Source of the DNA: an uncultured Candidatus Melainabacteria bacterium
GTDB lineage: Bacteria; Cyanobacteriota; Vampirovibrionia; Gastranaerophilales; Gastranaerophilaceae
Direction: 5' to 3'
Assembly (NCBI GenBank): GCA_934718275.1
Contig: CAKUZD010000002.1
Coordinates: 62,001-126,000, forward strand
Length of the DNA stretch: 64,000 nt
Both the position numbers and the translations under genes were made by a program. Positions 1 through 8,472 of the stretch are shown in pieces (position 1 is the first letter of the stretch; each line of letters starts with the position of its first letter). Below the pieces are notes generated by a model. It was given only the letters and a program-made list of their open reading frames with translations. It did not search any database and was not told the DNA's origin.

Positions 1-20
1 TGTGAAAGAAGATTTTTAAC

Positions 21-365
21 GTGGATATATTTGACAGACTTGCAAAATCAGATTTTAGAAGTAAGTTCAAGCTTAAGCAAAAAGATTTGGATTATATAAA
101 TCAAAAAGGGCTTGAAATAATTGAACGCCATGCACACGACTTTATTTCAAAACGTCTTGCCCCGGCAAATATTCCAAATGATGGAAAACAAACTCCTATG
201 AAAGAACATCCGGTTTTTATTGCACAATACGCAACAGCTTGTTGTTGTAGAGGTTGTCTTGAAAAATGGCATAAAATTCCAAAAAGTATAGAACTGACAA
301 AATCTCAACAGGATTATGTCGTTAATATAATAATGGAATGGATTAATAGGCAAATGAATAAATAA
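21..365 (+). CDS. DUF4186 family protein
   Basis: This 114-residue protein has the layout I associate with the DUF4186 family. The N-terminus reads MDIFDRLAKSDFRSKF, the middle carries KRLAPANIPNDGKQTPMK and HPVFIAQYATACCCRGCLEKWH, and the C-terminal helix contains IMEWI. The Cys cluster CCCRGC next to HPVFIAQ..A looks like a possible metal or redox site. No function is established that I know of. The start is GTG at 21 with only a weak upstream purine stretch (GAAAGAAG, rather far away), so the start is less certain than the family. The gene stands alone, and its convergent neighbour is a prepilin. The first 20 bases of the window cannot be assigned. Confidence 0.8.
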   Translation: MDIFDRLAKSDFRSKFKLKQKDLDYINQKGLEIIERHAHDFISKRLAPANIPNDGKQTPMKEHPVFIAQYATACCCRGCLEKWHKIPKSIELTKSQQDYVVNIIMEWINRQMNK

Positions 366-526
366 TTGTTTTAATTTTTTGCAATTGAAACTTTTGGGTT
401 TGCGGATTTTGAAAACTGTATAATTTTAACATGCTTTTCTCTTAACAAGTTAAGCTATTTTGAAAATTTGGTGTGTTGTGAGCCTCTATAAAAAATTGGG
501 AAAATTAGTGCAGGTCGGAATATTTT

Positions 527-1219
527 TTAAAATCTTATCGGGTAATCGCTTGGAATTTCCCAACCATTATCTTTTATTAGCTTAAAACAAGTTCCGCCAT
601 GTTCCCTCGTTGATTTGCAAGCTTCTATTAATGATGCCCTATTTAAATCGTTATAATAATCTACGTCAAATGCACATTTTCTGTCGGGCATAAGAAACAT
701 CGCAAAATAATCTCGCCCCGAAACCATATTCTTATGTGTTGCGCCGGATGTAAAATCTGAGATGTTAAGGCGTGGCTTTACATACATTACTATCCATAAA
801 TAACTTCCGGGAATTGCTTCAATTCGTAATGCTGTACCATCTTTAAGGAACAACATATAACCCCCGTTACCTGATATTGAAGTTGTGGGAGTTGATAGTT
901 TTTTAGCGGTAACTATGTTTGGAATATATTCATCCATATAATTTTTCCACCAAATTTCCATGAAATCGGCATCTCTGTGATTGTTTTCATCTCCATAGTC
1001 CCAAGTTGTACAGGATCCGTTTTTCTCCTCTGAAAGAGCAATTGCTTGATTTAAGATAGAATAAACTTTTTTTAAGCGTGTTATAACAACTTTTTCCCTG
1101 TAATTCGTAAGAATGTTTGGTATAGTTAAGGCAGCTACAACACCTATTATGCCTATAGTTATTAGAATTTCTGCAAGTGTAAATGCTAAATTGTTAAAAC
1201 TATTTTTTTTACTATCCAT
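527..1219 (-). CDS. Type IV prepilin-like protein (pseudopilin)
   Basis: This 230-residue protein has a class III signal: a short basic leader, then LAFTLAEILITIGIIGVV, a hydrophobic helix running to about residue 35. That matches the prepilin N-terminal methylation motif (F at +1, E at +5), although the usual Gly at -1 is replaced by Ala. The rest is a soluble domain with Cys pairs (CTTW, RKCAFD, EACKS, GGTCF) that could form disulfides. Such proteins are processed by prepilin peptidase and assembled into type IV pili or type II secretion pseudopili. It is transcribed divergently from a small XRE regulator 102 bp away. An A8 run lies just after the start codon. Which filament it belongs to cannot be read from the sequence. 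Confidence 0.82.
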   Translation of the reverse strand: MDSKKNSFNNLAFTLAEILITIGIIGVVAALTIPNILTNYREKVVITRLKKVYSILNQAIALSEEKNGSCTTWDYGDENNHRDADFMEIWWKNYMDEYIPNIVTAKKLSTPTTSISGNGGYMLFLKDGTALRIEAIPGSYLWIVMYVKPRLNISDFTSGATHKNMVSGRDYFAMFLMPDRKCAFDVDYYNDLNRASLIEACKSTREHGGTCFKLIKDNGWEIPSDYPIRF

Positions 1220-1321
1220 TCCTAATTATTCCTATTACATAACAAACAATACTGAATATATTCGGTATTATACATAATATATCATATATAATAACAAAAA
1301 TCAATATAATAGAATATATTT

Positions 1322-1537
1322 ATGGATATGACAATTTATTTTGAGGAGCTTGCTCGAAATATGAGAATAGAAAGAGCAAGATTAAATATTTCACAACTTA
1401 GACTTGCAGAAATGGCAGATGTTTCTTTAGATACGATTAATATGATTGAGCGTGGTGTTGGTAATCCGAAATTTTGTACGGTTATATCTATTGCAAAGGC
1501 GTTAAATGTTGATTTAAATGCACTTGTTAAATTATAA
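1322..1537 (+). CDS. XRE/Cro-CI family transcriptional regulator
   Basis: This 71-residue protein is almost entirely one helix-turn-helix domain. Helices 2 and 3 are SQLRLAEMADVSLDTINMIERG, followed by NPKFCTVISIAKALNVDLNALVKL. It is a single-domain DNA-binding protein of the Cro/CI type with no ligand or dimerisation extension. It diverges from the prepilin gene, and the AT-rich 102-bp gap between them is the natural place for an operator. No Shine-Dalgarno is seen. Instead TATAAT lies at 1305-1310, 11 nt before the ATG, implying a very short or absent leader. Regulation of the prepilin or of itself is an inference from position. Confidence 0.85.
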   Translation: MDMTIYFEELARNMRIERARLNISQLRLAEMADVSLDTINMIERGVGNPKFCTVISIAKALNVDLNALVKL

Positions 1538-1562
1538 GAAGAATTTTTTTATATTATTTATT

Positions 1563-4025
1563 TTATACAAATTTAGCGGTTTTAGATGTTTTACAACTTT
1601 TTATATCTTTTGGAGTCCCTGTAAAAACGATTTCTCCACCTGCTTCGCCGCCTTCCGGTCCCATATCTATTATATAATCTGCATTTCTGATTACGTCCAA
1701 ATCATGTTCGATTACAATGACTGTAGCTCCATTATCTATAAGTGTTTGAAAAACATTTAAAAGAGTTTGAACATCAAGCGGATGAAGTCCGATTGTGGGT
1801 TCATCAAATACAAATACCGAATCTGATTGAGTTTTTCGCATTTCACTTGCCAATTTCAAGCGTTGCGCTTCTCCTCCGGATAAACTTGGGGTAGCTTCTC
1901 CCAGAGTTAAGTATCCCAGACCTAAATCTTGTAAAACATTTAACCTTTGAGAAATAAGTTTTAAATCTTTACAAGCATTCAATGCTGTAGTTACATCCAT
2001 TGACATTAATTCAGGTAAGGAATAACTTAAATATTTAATATTTTCGGTTAATTTGGTATATCTTGTTCCTCCGCATTCCGGACATGGAATTTCAACATCC
2101 GGCAAAAATTGGACATCTAGATTTATTATGCCTGTCCCATCACAAACCGGACAACGAAGTTTTCCTGTATTATATGAGAAATCTCCTGCTTTATATTCAA
2201 GTTCTTTAGCCTTTGGGGTTTTGGCGAATATTTTTCTTAGTTCATCATGGATGTTTGCGTATGTTGCAACAGTAGAACGTACGTTTATTCCAATTGGGGT
2301 TGCATCAATTAATTTTACTTGGTTAATACCTTCTGCCTCAATATTAATAATATGTTCAGGAAGTTTCTTTTTATTAATTAAGGCCTCTAATGCAGGAACA
2401 AGACTTTCTAGTACCATCGTGGTTTTTCCGGAACCGGAAACTCCCGTAACAACGGTTAATCTCCCTTTAGGGATTTTTACTTTTAGCGGTTTTACTGTAT
2501 GGATTTGATTTGTTTCAAGATTAATTTCTCCTTTATCAAAGAGTTGTTCAAATTTAATTTGTGGTCTTAACGGGATATTTTTGTTATTTGAGAGAAAATT
2601 TCCAATAATTGAATTTTCATTATTTTGAAGTTCTTTAACAGTTCCTTCTGCGATAACATAACCACCATTAATTCCTGCTTTTGGTCCCATTTCTATAATC
2701 CAATCTGAGGCTTTCAAAATTTGTGTATCGTGATCTACAAGTATAATAGAATTGCCGTCAGCTACTAAATCGTCTATTACCCCTTTTAAACCAACTATAT
2801 TGGATGGATGAAGTCCGATTGAAGGTTCATCTAAGACGTATAATACTCCTGTAGTTCGGTTTCTGACAGCTCGAGCCAATTGCATACGTTGTCTTTCTCC
2901 TGTAGAAAGAGTTGCTGCTGCTCTATCAAGGGTTAGATACCCCAGTCCTAAATCCATTAGACGTTTTGCAACAGTTTGAAATGAGTTGCAAATACTTTTT
3001 GCCATTGGTTGCATTTCTTGTGGCAAAGAGTTTGGGACATTATTAACCCATTCAACGAGTTCTGAAAGAGTCTTTTCACAAGCTTTGTCTAAAGATATTC
3101 CTAAAATTTTGGGTTCTCTAGCTTTTGCGGACAAACGAGTTCCTTTACAGTCAGGGCAAATATCTTGTTTTAAAAACTTTTCTACACGTTTCATACTTTT
3201 TTCATCTTTAACTTTGGCAAGAGCGTTTTCGACTGTGTATATAGCGTTATAATATGTAAAATCAAGTTCTCCTGCTTGATTTGTATTTTTAGCTTTGTAA
3301 AAAATATGTTTCTTTTCTGCAGGGCCGTTGTATACAATTTCTTTTTCTTTTTCAGTCAAATCTTTAAACGGAATATCTGTTCTAACTCCCATTTCTCGAC
3401 AAACATCTGTCATAAGAGACCACATAAGTGTTCCCCAAGGAACAACAGCACCTTCATCAATAGTCAAATTTTCATCAGGAACAAGAGTTGATATATCAAC
3501 GGTTCGCACTATACCTGTGCCGCTACATTTCTTACAAGCACCTTGGCTATTAAAAGCTAATTCTTCTGCTGAAGGTGCATAAAAATGTTCGCCACAAATC
3601 GGGCACACAATTTCTTGTTCGGCAGCAACAGCAAGCGTAGGTTCAACATAATGACCATTTGGGCATTTATGATTAGCAAGTCTGGAAAACATTAGTCTGA
3701 GGCTGTTTAAAAGTTCTGTTCCTGTGCCGAATGTGCTTCTCACCCCGGGAACTGCCGGTCTTTGGTGGAGTGCTAAAGCTGCAGGTACATACAATATTTC
3801 ATCAACAAGGGCTTTTTCTGCTTGTGTCATGCGGCGTCTTGTGTATGTTGAAAGGGCTTCCAAATATCTTCTTGAACCTTCCGAATATAAAACACCGAGT
3901 GCCAAAGAAGATTTCCCTGAGCCGGAAACGCCTGCAATTCCAACTATTTTATTTAGCGGAATATCAACATCTATATTTTTTAAATTATGAACTTTTGCTC
4001 CACGAATTTTTATTTTATCAACCAT
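1563..4025 (-). CDS. uvrA2: UvrA paralogue (class II/UvrA2-like ABC ATPase)
   Basis: This is a tandem ABC ATPase of the excinuclease UvrA family. Walker A motifs GVSGSGKSS (about residue 34) and GVSGSGKTT (about 529) are present, with signature motifs LSTGERQRMQLARAV (about 373) and LSGGEAQRLKLASEM (about 714). Zinc modules are CPICG...CKKC (about 141-165) and CPVCDGTG...CPECGGT. Length is 820, against about 940 for canonical UvrA. The missing 110 or so residues fall between the first P-loop and the first zinc module, where E. coli UvrA has its UvrB-binding domain (residues about 131-245). The shorter insertion domain remains. It may therefore act outside classical UvrABC repair, as proposed for class II UvrA/DrrC proteins linked to DNA-binding drugs. 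A canonical uvrA elsewhere is expected. The gene stands alone. Confidence 0.88.
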   Translation of the reverse strand: MVDKIKIRGAKVHNLKNIDVDIPLNKIVGIAGVSGSGKSSLALGVLYSEGSRRYLEALSTYTRRRMTQAEKALVDEILYVPAALALHQRPAVPGVRSTFGTGTELLNSLRLMFSRLANHKCPNGHYVEPTLAVAAEQEIVCPICGEHFYAPSAEELAFNSQGACKKCSGTGIVRTVDISTLVPDENLTIDEGAVVPWGTLMWSLMTDVCREMGVRTDIPFKDLTEKEKEIVYNGPAEKKHIFYKAKNTNQAGELDFTYYNAIYTVENALAKVKDEKSMKRVEKFLKQDICPDCKGTRLSAKAREPKILGISLDKACEKTLSELVEWVNNVPNSLPQEMQPMAKSICNSFQTVAKRLMDLGLGYLTLDRAAATLSTGERQRMQLARAVRNRTTGVLYVLDEPSIGLHPSNIVGLKGVIDDLVADGNSIILVDHDTQILKASDWIIEMGPKAGINGGYVIAEGTVKELQNNENSIIGNFLSNNKNIPLRPQIKFEQLFDKGEINLETNQIHTVKPLKVKIPKGRLTVVTGVSGSGKTTMVLESLVPALEALINKKKLPEHIINIEAEGINQVKLIDATPIGINVRSTVATYANIHDELRKIFAKTPKAKELEYKAGDFSYNTGKLRCPVCDGTGIINLDVQFLPDVEIPCPECGGTRYTKLTENIKYLSYSLPELMSMDVTTALNACKDLKLISQRLNVLQDLGLGYLTLGEATPSLSGGEAQRLKLASEMRKTQSDSVFVFDEPTIGLHPLDVQTLLNVFQTLIDNGATVIVIEHDLDVIRNADYIIDMGPEGGEAGGEIVFTGTPKDIKSCKTSKTAKFV

Positions 4026-4061
4026 AAAACACCTTAATATTTATATGTGTATATTATAAAC

Positions 4062-4093
4062 AAAAAAAATGACTCTTTGTAGAGTCATTTCCT
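4062..4093 (-). terminator. Rho-independent terminator of the EF-hand gene
   Basis: The stem AAATGACTC / GAGTCATTT (4067-4075 with 4082-4090) has a 6-nt loop. On the minus strand it is followed by a run of eight T. It lies 37 bp past the stop of the EF-hand gene and before the uvrA-like gene, so those two genes are separate transcripts. Confidence 0.75.
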
Positions 4094-4129
4094 TTCCAAA
4101 ATGTATCGTTACTAAGTTTATGTAAAGTT

Positions 4130-4687
4130 TTACGATGAAGTTTTATTTGATTTGTATTTATAACTCAACAAACTGTATGTGTCTGTTGATGATGAACTAT
4201 CACCATAAAAAACAGACATATCAGTTGCTTTGCGGTTATTAAAATTATCTTCAACTTCCATTCTTGCGCAGTTTAAATCATAGGCAGAAATTTCTGCACT
4301 GGTAATTCTTCCATCATGATTTGTGTCCATTTCGTCAAAATGTTCAAGGATTTTTGTCATTGTGCTTTCTGGAAGTCCGCTGGAACCTGAAGCATATAAT
4401 TGAGTTAATTCTGCTTTAGTAAGTCCTTGGGTTGAAAGTGTGTTAGACAGATTATTCATTTCTTCTGATGTAATAATACCATCTCCATTTTTATCAATGC
4501 TAGAAAAATTAGTTTGCAAGTATGAAGCAAAAGATTGGTTTAAAATATTTGTGTTAGATGTTTTAGTTCTTGCCTCACTAATATTTTCTAGCGTCAAACC
4601 GTTTGGATATTGAGAAGCCAACAAAGAATATGTTGAACTCAAACCGGAATATATTCCTGATAAAATTCCGTTATTATTATTAGCCAT
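4130..4687 (-). CDS. EF-hand domain protein
   Basis: This 185-residue protein has two clear calcium-binding EF-hand loops. DKNGDGIITSEE lies at about residues 80-91 and DTNHDGRITSAE about 48 residues later, both with Asp/Asn at positions 1, 3 and 5 and Glu at 12. The N-terminal 60 residues are Ser/Asn/Thr rich with no signal peptide or membrane segment. The C-terminus is also Ser-rich (SSSSTDTYS). The start has an upstream AGAGG. A role in calcium-dependent structure or signalling is a family-level guess. Nothing nearby indicates a partner. Confidence 0.85.
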   Translation of the reverse strand: MANNNNGILSGIYSGLSSTYSLLASQYPNGLTLENISEARTKTSNTNILNQSFASYLQTNFSSIDKNGDGIITSEEMNNLSNTLSTQGLTKAELTQLYASGSSGLPESTMTKILEHFDEMDTNHDGRITSAEISAYDLNCARMEVEDNFNNRKATDMSVFYGDSSSSTDTYSLLSYKYKSNKTSS

Positions 4688-4857
4688 ATATTTACCTCTA
4701 TTCTACCTGTGTACATGTTAATGATTTTTTATGACTTGTCAAACCTTCAAATGGAGGATTTGTAAATATATGTAACAAAAGAAGCCAAAAGCTTAAAGTT
4801 TATACTAAAACATTCCGATATATATTTTGTTACTAGAGTTATAAGGAGTGTGTACTC

Positions 4858-5079
4858 ATGGATGAAGAAAAATTACAGGATATGGAAGATTTGATGCTTG
4901 ATTATGGTGAAATGACAAGTTTTAATTTTAATTCAATGGATTATAAGCAAGTTCAAGAATTGCAGAGAATTACGGATAGTGAATATGCTAATCAACCTTA
5001 CACGTTTAAATATGGGAACTTTGATTTAGTGGATATGATTCATTCATTTATTACACAAAATCAAAGAGAGAAAGCATAA
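4858..5079 (+). CDS. Small acidic hypothetical protein
   Basis: This 73-residue, acidic protein (MDEEKLQDMEDLMLDYGE start) has no membrane segment or Cys. A good ribosome-binding site (AAGGAG) precedes the ATG, and upstream of it is an AT-rich promoter-like stretch. It precedes another small acidic ORF by 80 bp on the same strand, so the pair may be co-transcribed. I do not recognise a family. Confidence 0.6.
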   Translation: MDEEKLQDMEDLMLDYGEMTSFNFNSMDYKQVQELQRITDSEYANQPYTFKYGNFDLVDMIHSFITQNQREKA

Positions 5080-5159
5080 TATTTTAACTGATAGATTTGT
5101 TCGGTGGGAGTTGTTTTTTTATCGAGACAACTCTTGCCGAAAGTGAAGGAGTGTATCTT

Positions 5160-5378
5160 ATGAACGATAAAGAGCTTTTTGAAAACAATTGTTTTCCTCT
5201 GTTTTGGTGTGAAGATGAGGAAAGTTTTACACCTGCAGAAGTTCAGCCGCAAAGAAAAGATTTAACAACTTTGTTGGCGGAACTAGAAGATATTCAAAAC
5301 CGAATAGATGACATCAATGCAAGAGAGTGGCATCTTGCAAAACTTGTGAAATTTCACAAAGAAGGGCTTTTGCCCTAG
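5160..5378 (+). CDS. Small hypothetical protein with C-terminal coiled coil
   Basis: This protein has 72 residues if started at the ATG at 5160, which has GAAGGAG directly upstream. A longer in-frame reading from 5097 lacks a ribosome-binding site and would read through this one. The N-terminal half is acidic with FPLFWCEDEESF. The C-terminal half (LTTLLAELEDIQNRIDDINA) has heptad-like spacing suggestive of a short coiled coil. No family recognised. A small GGGC/GCCC hairpin overlaps its end. Confidence 0.6.
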   Translation: MNDKELFENNCFPLFWCEDEESFTPAEVQPQRKDLTTLLAELEDIQNRIDDINAREWHLAKLVKFHKEGLLP

Positions 5379-5461
5379 GATTATTAGCATTAACCCTCAA
5401 AAAAGGTTAAGAATTGGCTGCCGAGATTTGGGATAGCAAATATTTAATATTAACAATACAT

Positions 5462-5500
5462 AATCGTTGAGAATTTATTTCAACGATTTTTTTTATTTTG
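5462..5500 (+). terminator. Rho-independent terminator
   Basis: The stem AATCGTTGA / TCAACGATT is followed by eight T. It ends the small-ORF pair upstream of the HxlR gene. Confidence 0.7.
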
Positions 5501-5577
5501 AAATGTTAAAAACTAGCGCTACATATACCTTTATGCTACAATTCGTTTGTTACCTAAGGATACTAAAAGGAAATGAT

Positions 5578-5919
5578 ATGGATTTAAAGGAACTTCCAAA
5601 ATGTCCGGTAGAAACCACTCTCTGTTTAATAGGTGAAAAGTGGCGTGTTTTAATTATTCGCGATTTACTGAATGGGACAAAGCGTTTTGGCGAATTAAAA
5701 AAGGCTTGTAGCGGAATTTCTCAAAAGGTTTTAACTCACAAACTTAGAAAAATGGAAGATGACGGACTTATAAAAAGGGAAGTATTTGCGGAAATTCCGC
5801 CAAGAGTGGAGTATACTCTTACTGATGTCGGTTATAGTCTTGCCCCTGTTCTTAATGCTATGGCAAGTTGGGGAACGGATTACAAAACTTTTTTGAAACT
5901 TTTGCAAAAAATGAGATAA
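5578..5919 (+). CDS. HxlR family winged-helix regulator
   Basis: The 113-residue protein from the ATG at 5578 has AAAGGA upstream, and the family N-terminus begins just after it. The HxlR signature is complete: CPVETTLCLIGEKWRVLIIRDL with the conserved Cys, then KRFGELKKACSGISQKVLT, the wing RKMEDDGLIKREVF, and PPRVEYTLTDVGYSL. Longer starts back to 5467 would only add residues encoded over the preceding terminator and promoter. HxlR proteins sense redox or reactive electrophiles, often through the N-terminal Cys, and usually control a neighbouring gene. The target is not obvious here. The next gene downstream is an unrelated repeat protein. Confidence 0.9.
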   Translation: MDLKELPKCPVETTLCLIGEKWRVLIIRDLLNGTKRFGELKKACSGISQKVLTHKLRKMEDDGLIKREVFAEIPPRVEYTLTDVGYSLAPVLNAMASWGTDYKTFLKLLQKMR

Positions 5920-6031
5920 TACTATTATGTCGTATTGGGTAATATTTTACACAAATTAATTTTGTATAATATTCTACATAAAATAGCAAAAAATATTTTA
6001 TTATTGTATTATATATACACAGGAGAATTCT

Positions 6032-6727
6032 ATGACACTTTTAAATGCTATACACAATGCTTTTCCGGAACAAATGGCCGGCTCCGATTTGAATATATCA
6101 AATCAAAACCAGACTAGAGAAGAAGTTGTTTACCGCAGAAATGGAAAGACTGTTGATAGAATAATTGAAATTGATGTAGTAACGGGTTTAAGAGTAAAAA
6201 CGACTCATTTTGATTATTTTAATGATAAAAGGGTTCGTTCAATTGATGAATACGATAAAGTGACGGGTAAAAAAATTCGAACAATAAATTATGTGTTATA
6301 TAAATCAATTGATGAATATGATTTAAATACTGGTGAAAAAGTTCGTACAATTAATTTTAATATTAAAGATGAAAATAAAATTTCATCTATTCAAGAGTAT
6401 GCTTTAGAAACAGGGAAAATTGTTAAAATTTATATTTTTAAAAGGGATGGGAAAACAATAAGCATAATAAAAAGTATTGACCCTGAGACTGAAAAGGTTA
6501 CGAATATTGTTAATAACAAAAATGGTGAATTTGAATATAAGATACCTGAACTCCCGAAAGTTCGTAATAAACCGTTTGCAAATATTGAGGTTGTTGCTCC
6601 AAAAATAGAAGCAGTGAAATCTAAGCCTACTCCTATTTGTACTAAAAGTCCTAAAAAAGATGATATTTCAATATTAATTGATAATCTTTATACAAATAAT
6701 ATAAATTTTGAGGGTTTAGAGGATTAA
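6032..6727 (+). CDS. Hypothetical protein with DUF2963-like EYD-TGK repeats
   Basis: This 231-residue protein has a good ribosome-binding site (AGGAGAATTCT before the ATG). It contains at least four imperfect repeats of about 20-30 residues of the form SIDEYDKVTGKKIRTINY: RIIEIDVVTGLRVKTTHF, SIDEYDLNTGEKVRTINF, SIQEYALETGKIVKIYIF and IKSIDPETEKVTNIV. This resembles the DUF2963/YD-like repeats known from phytoplasmas, but the match is from memory. Beta-hairpin repeats of this kind often make a beta-solenoid. There is no signal peptide. The C-terminus is Lys/Pro-rich and then acidic. Function unknown. Confidence 0.6.
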   Translation: MTLLNAIHNAFPEQMAGSDLNISNQNQTREEVVYRRNGKTVDRIIEIDVVTGLRVKTTHFDYFNDKRVRSIDEYDKVTGKKIRTINYVLYKSIDEYDLNTGEKVRTINFNIKDENKISSIQEYALETGKIVKIYIFKRDGKTISIIKSIDPETEKVTNIVNNKNGEFEYKIPELPKVRNKPFANIEVVAPKIEAVKSKPTPICTKSPKKDDISILIDNLYTNNINFEGLED

Positions 6728-6748
6728 TTTCAGGTATTATATAAATTA

Positions 6749-7411
6749 TTAATCTTCTTCAAAAGATTCTTTTATATATCTTGCAGGATTTTCTATGAGG
6801 TATTGAAGTTCTCCCGGTTCTTTTATATATCCGTATTCAAATCTTTCGCCATTTGAAGCAAAAGTAACCATTCCGTAGTCCATTATCCTTCCCATAGTTG
6901 TTTGTGACAATTCCAACATGTCTAACTTAGATAGAGGAATGTCAATTTCTTCAGGATTTAATACTCCAATTTTTATGTGTGCATATTTAGTTGTCACAAT
7001 TATTTTGTCTGAATTAAATCTTAAAATCGGATAAATAATTGGAATAAGGATTAAAAAAACAACAACCCAGCTGAAAAAACTGTGGGTATTTAAAAATATA
7101 AACCAAAAATAAATAAAAAATATCGGAATTAAAAAGATTGGCCAAAACAAAGCCATCCAATGTTTTTTTACATCATATATAACCAATTCTTCACTGTCTG
7201 CATTCGGAAGTTGATATTCTTCTTCTTTAATTGCTTCCTGTTGATTATAGTGATGAACTACATATTCTTCAGATGTGTTTTGCGGTTCAGTATTTTTTAA
7301 TTCATTTTGCATAACCTGTTGTGGTTCTTGCTCTGTTGTTAAATTATATCCGCAATATCTGCAAAAATTATCGTTTTCTTTTACCGGTTTACCGCAATTT
7401 GGACAAAACAT
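6749..7411 (-). CDS. Zinc-ribbon and PH-domain (bPH2) membrane protein
   Basis: The 220-residue protein starts with a zinc ribbon (CPNCGKPV...CRYCGYNL, residues 3-24) and has a Gln/Glu-rich linker. Two adjacent transmembrane helices follow (WMALFWPIFLIPIFFIYFW and FFSWVVVFLILIPIIYPIL, about residues 85-130). The C-terminal bacterial PH-like domain (SDKIIVTTKYAHIKIGVL...DIPLSKLDMLELSQ) matches the YdbS/YdbT-like bPH2 type. RBS AAAGGAG precedes the start. Such proteins sit in the inner membrane; their role is not settled. Convergent with the upstream repeat protein and divergent from bioB. Confidence 0.78.
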   Translation of the reverse strand: MFCPNCGKPVKENDNFCRYCGYNLTTEQEPQQVMQNELKNTEPQNTSEEYVVHHYNQQEAIKEEEYQLPNADSEELVIYDVKKHWMALFWPIFLIPIFFIYFWFIFLNTHSFFSWVVVFLILIPIIYPILRFNSDKIIVTTKYAHIKIGVLNPEEIDIPLSKLDMLELSQTTMGRIMDYGMVTFASNGERFEYGYIKEPGELQYLIENPARYIKESFEED

Positions 7412-7493
7412 TCTTTACTCCTTTGTGAACTGATTTTATCATATCAATTGACTTTAGTCAATTAAAGGTTTACCATTATTAAACGGAGGAATT

Positions 7494-8411
7494 ATGATAG
7501 ATAAACAAGAACTTTTAAGACTTTATAATTTAGATTTGGATGAACTTTTGGGAGAGTCTGCAAAATATATTAAAAATGAAATAGAATTTTGTTCATTAAT
7601 AAATGCCCGTAATGGGAAATGTTCACAAAATTGTAAATATTGTGCACAAAGCTCTCACTACAGAACTCATATTGATTCTTATCCGCTTGTTGATATTGAA
7701 GAAGTTAAAAAAGCTGCAATTGATGCTAAAAACCACCAAGCTTCACGTTTTGCAATTGTAACATCCGGTAAAACTCCTGATGAAAGTGATTTTGACAAAA
7801 TGTTGGAAATGATTAAGGAAATTAACAAAATCGAAGGATTGAAAAGTTGTGCGTCTATCGGAATTTTAAATGAAGAACAGGCTAGAAAACTTGCGGAATG
7901 TGGGTTGAAAAGATTTCATCATAATATTAATACTGCAAAGTCTTATTATCCTGAAGTTTGTACAACTCATAGTTGGGAAGATAGGCTTAACACATGTAAA
8001 CTTGTAAAAAAATATGGTATGGAATTATGTTGTGGTGTAATTTTGGGAATGGGTGAAAGTATTGAACAACGTATTGAAATGGCTCTTGAACTTGCCGAAA
8101 TTCAGCCCGATTCTATTCCTATAAATATTTTGATGCCAATTCCGGAAACTCCGTTCGAGAATTATTTGGATAAGATTGATGAGGAAAATGTTTTAAGAAC
8201 TCTTGCTATTTTCAAAATTGCAAACCCTAATTCTGTTTTACGCTTTTGTGGCGGAAGAATGAGGTTGTCGGAGGAAAATCAACGAAAGGCATTAAATACC
8301 TGTGTTGAAGGTATTATGGTCGGAAATTATTTAACAACAATAGGGAAAAATCCTGATGAAGATATTAAAACAGTTAACGAACTTGGAAAAACAATTGTAA
8401 CAAATAGTTAA
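7494..8411 (+). CDS. bioB: Biotin synthase
   Basis: This radical SAM enzyme converts dethiobiotin to biotin, inserting sulfur. The 305-residue sequence has the BioB cluster motif CSQNCKYCAQS (C43, C47, C50), the N-terminal segment EIEFCSLINARNGK, KSCASIGIL, the RFHHNINTAKSYYPEVCTTHSW region that supplies [2Fe-2S] ligands, and the late FCGGRM Arg/Cys segment. Length is typical (about 315-345). The strong RBS ACGGAGG lies 6 nt before the ATG. No bioA/D/F is nearby, so the organism may salvage dethiobiotin or carry the other genes elsewhere. The downstream neighbour is unrelated. Confidence 0.96.
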   Translation: MIDKQELLRLYNLDLDELLGESAKYIKNEIEFCSLINARNGKCSQNCKYCAQSSHYRTHIDSYPLVDIEEVKKAAIDAKNHQASRFAIVTSGKTPDESDFDKMLEMIKEINKIEGLKSCASIGILNEEQARKLAECGLKRFHHNINTAKSYYPEVCTTHSWEDRLNTCKLVKKYGMELCCGVILGMGESIEQRIEMALELAEIQPDSIPINILMPIPETPFENYLDKIDEENVLRTLAIFKIANPNSVLRFCGGRMRLSEENQRKALNTCVEGIMVGNYLTTIGKNPDEDIKTVNELGKTIVTNS

Positions 8412-8472
8412 CAAACCCTAAAGTTTTTATAACTTTTTGCCGTAAATATTTTGCGTAAGAAAGGTTGTATAT

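Noticed and set aside
1197..1215. A8 runs just after the starts of the prepilins at 1219 and 11996 as further phase-variation tracts
   Set aside because: A8 runs are common by chance in a genome this AT-rich, and both genes are in frame.
5097..5252. Longer reading of the small ORF starting at 5097 and antisense frame over the same region
   Set aside because: A clear ribosome-binding site supports the ATG at 5160; the antisense frame has none.
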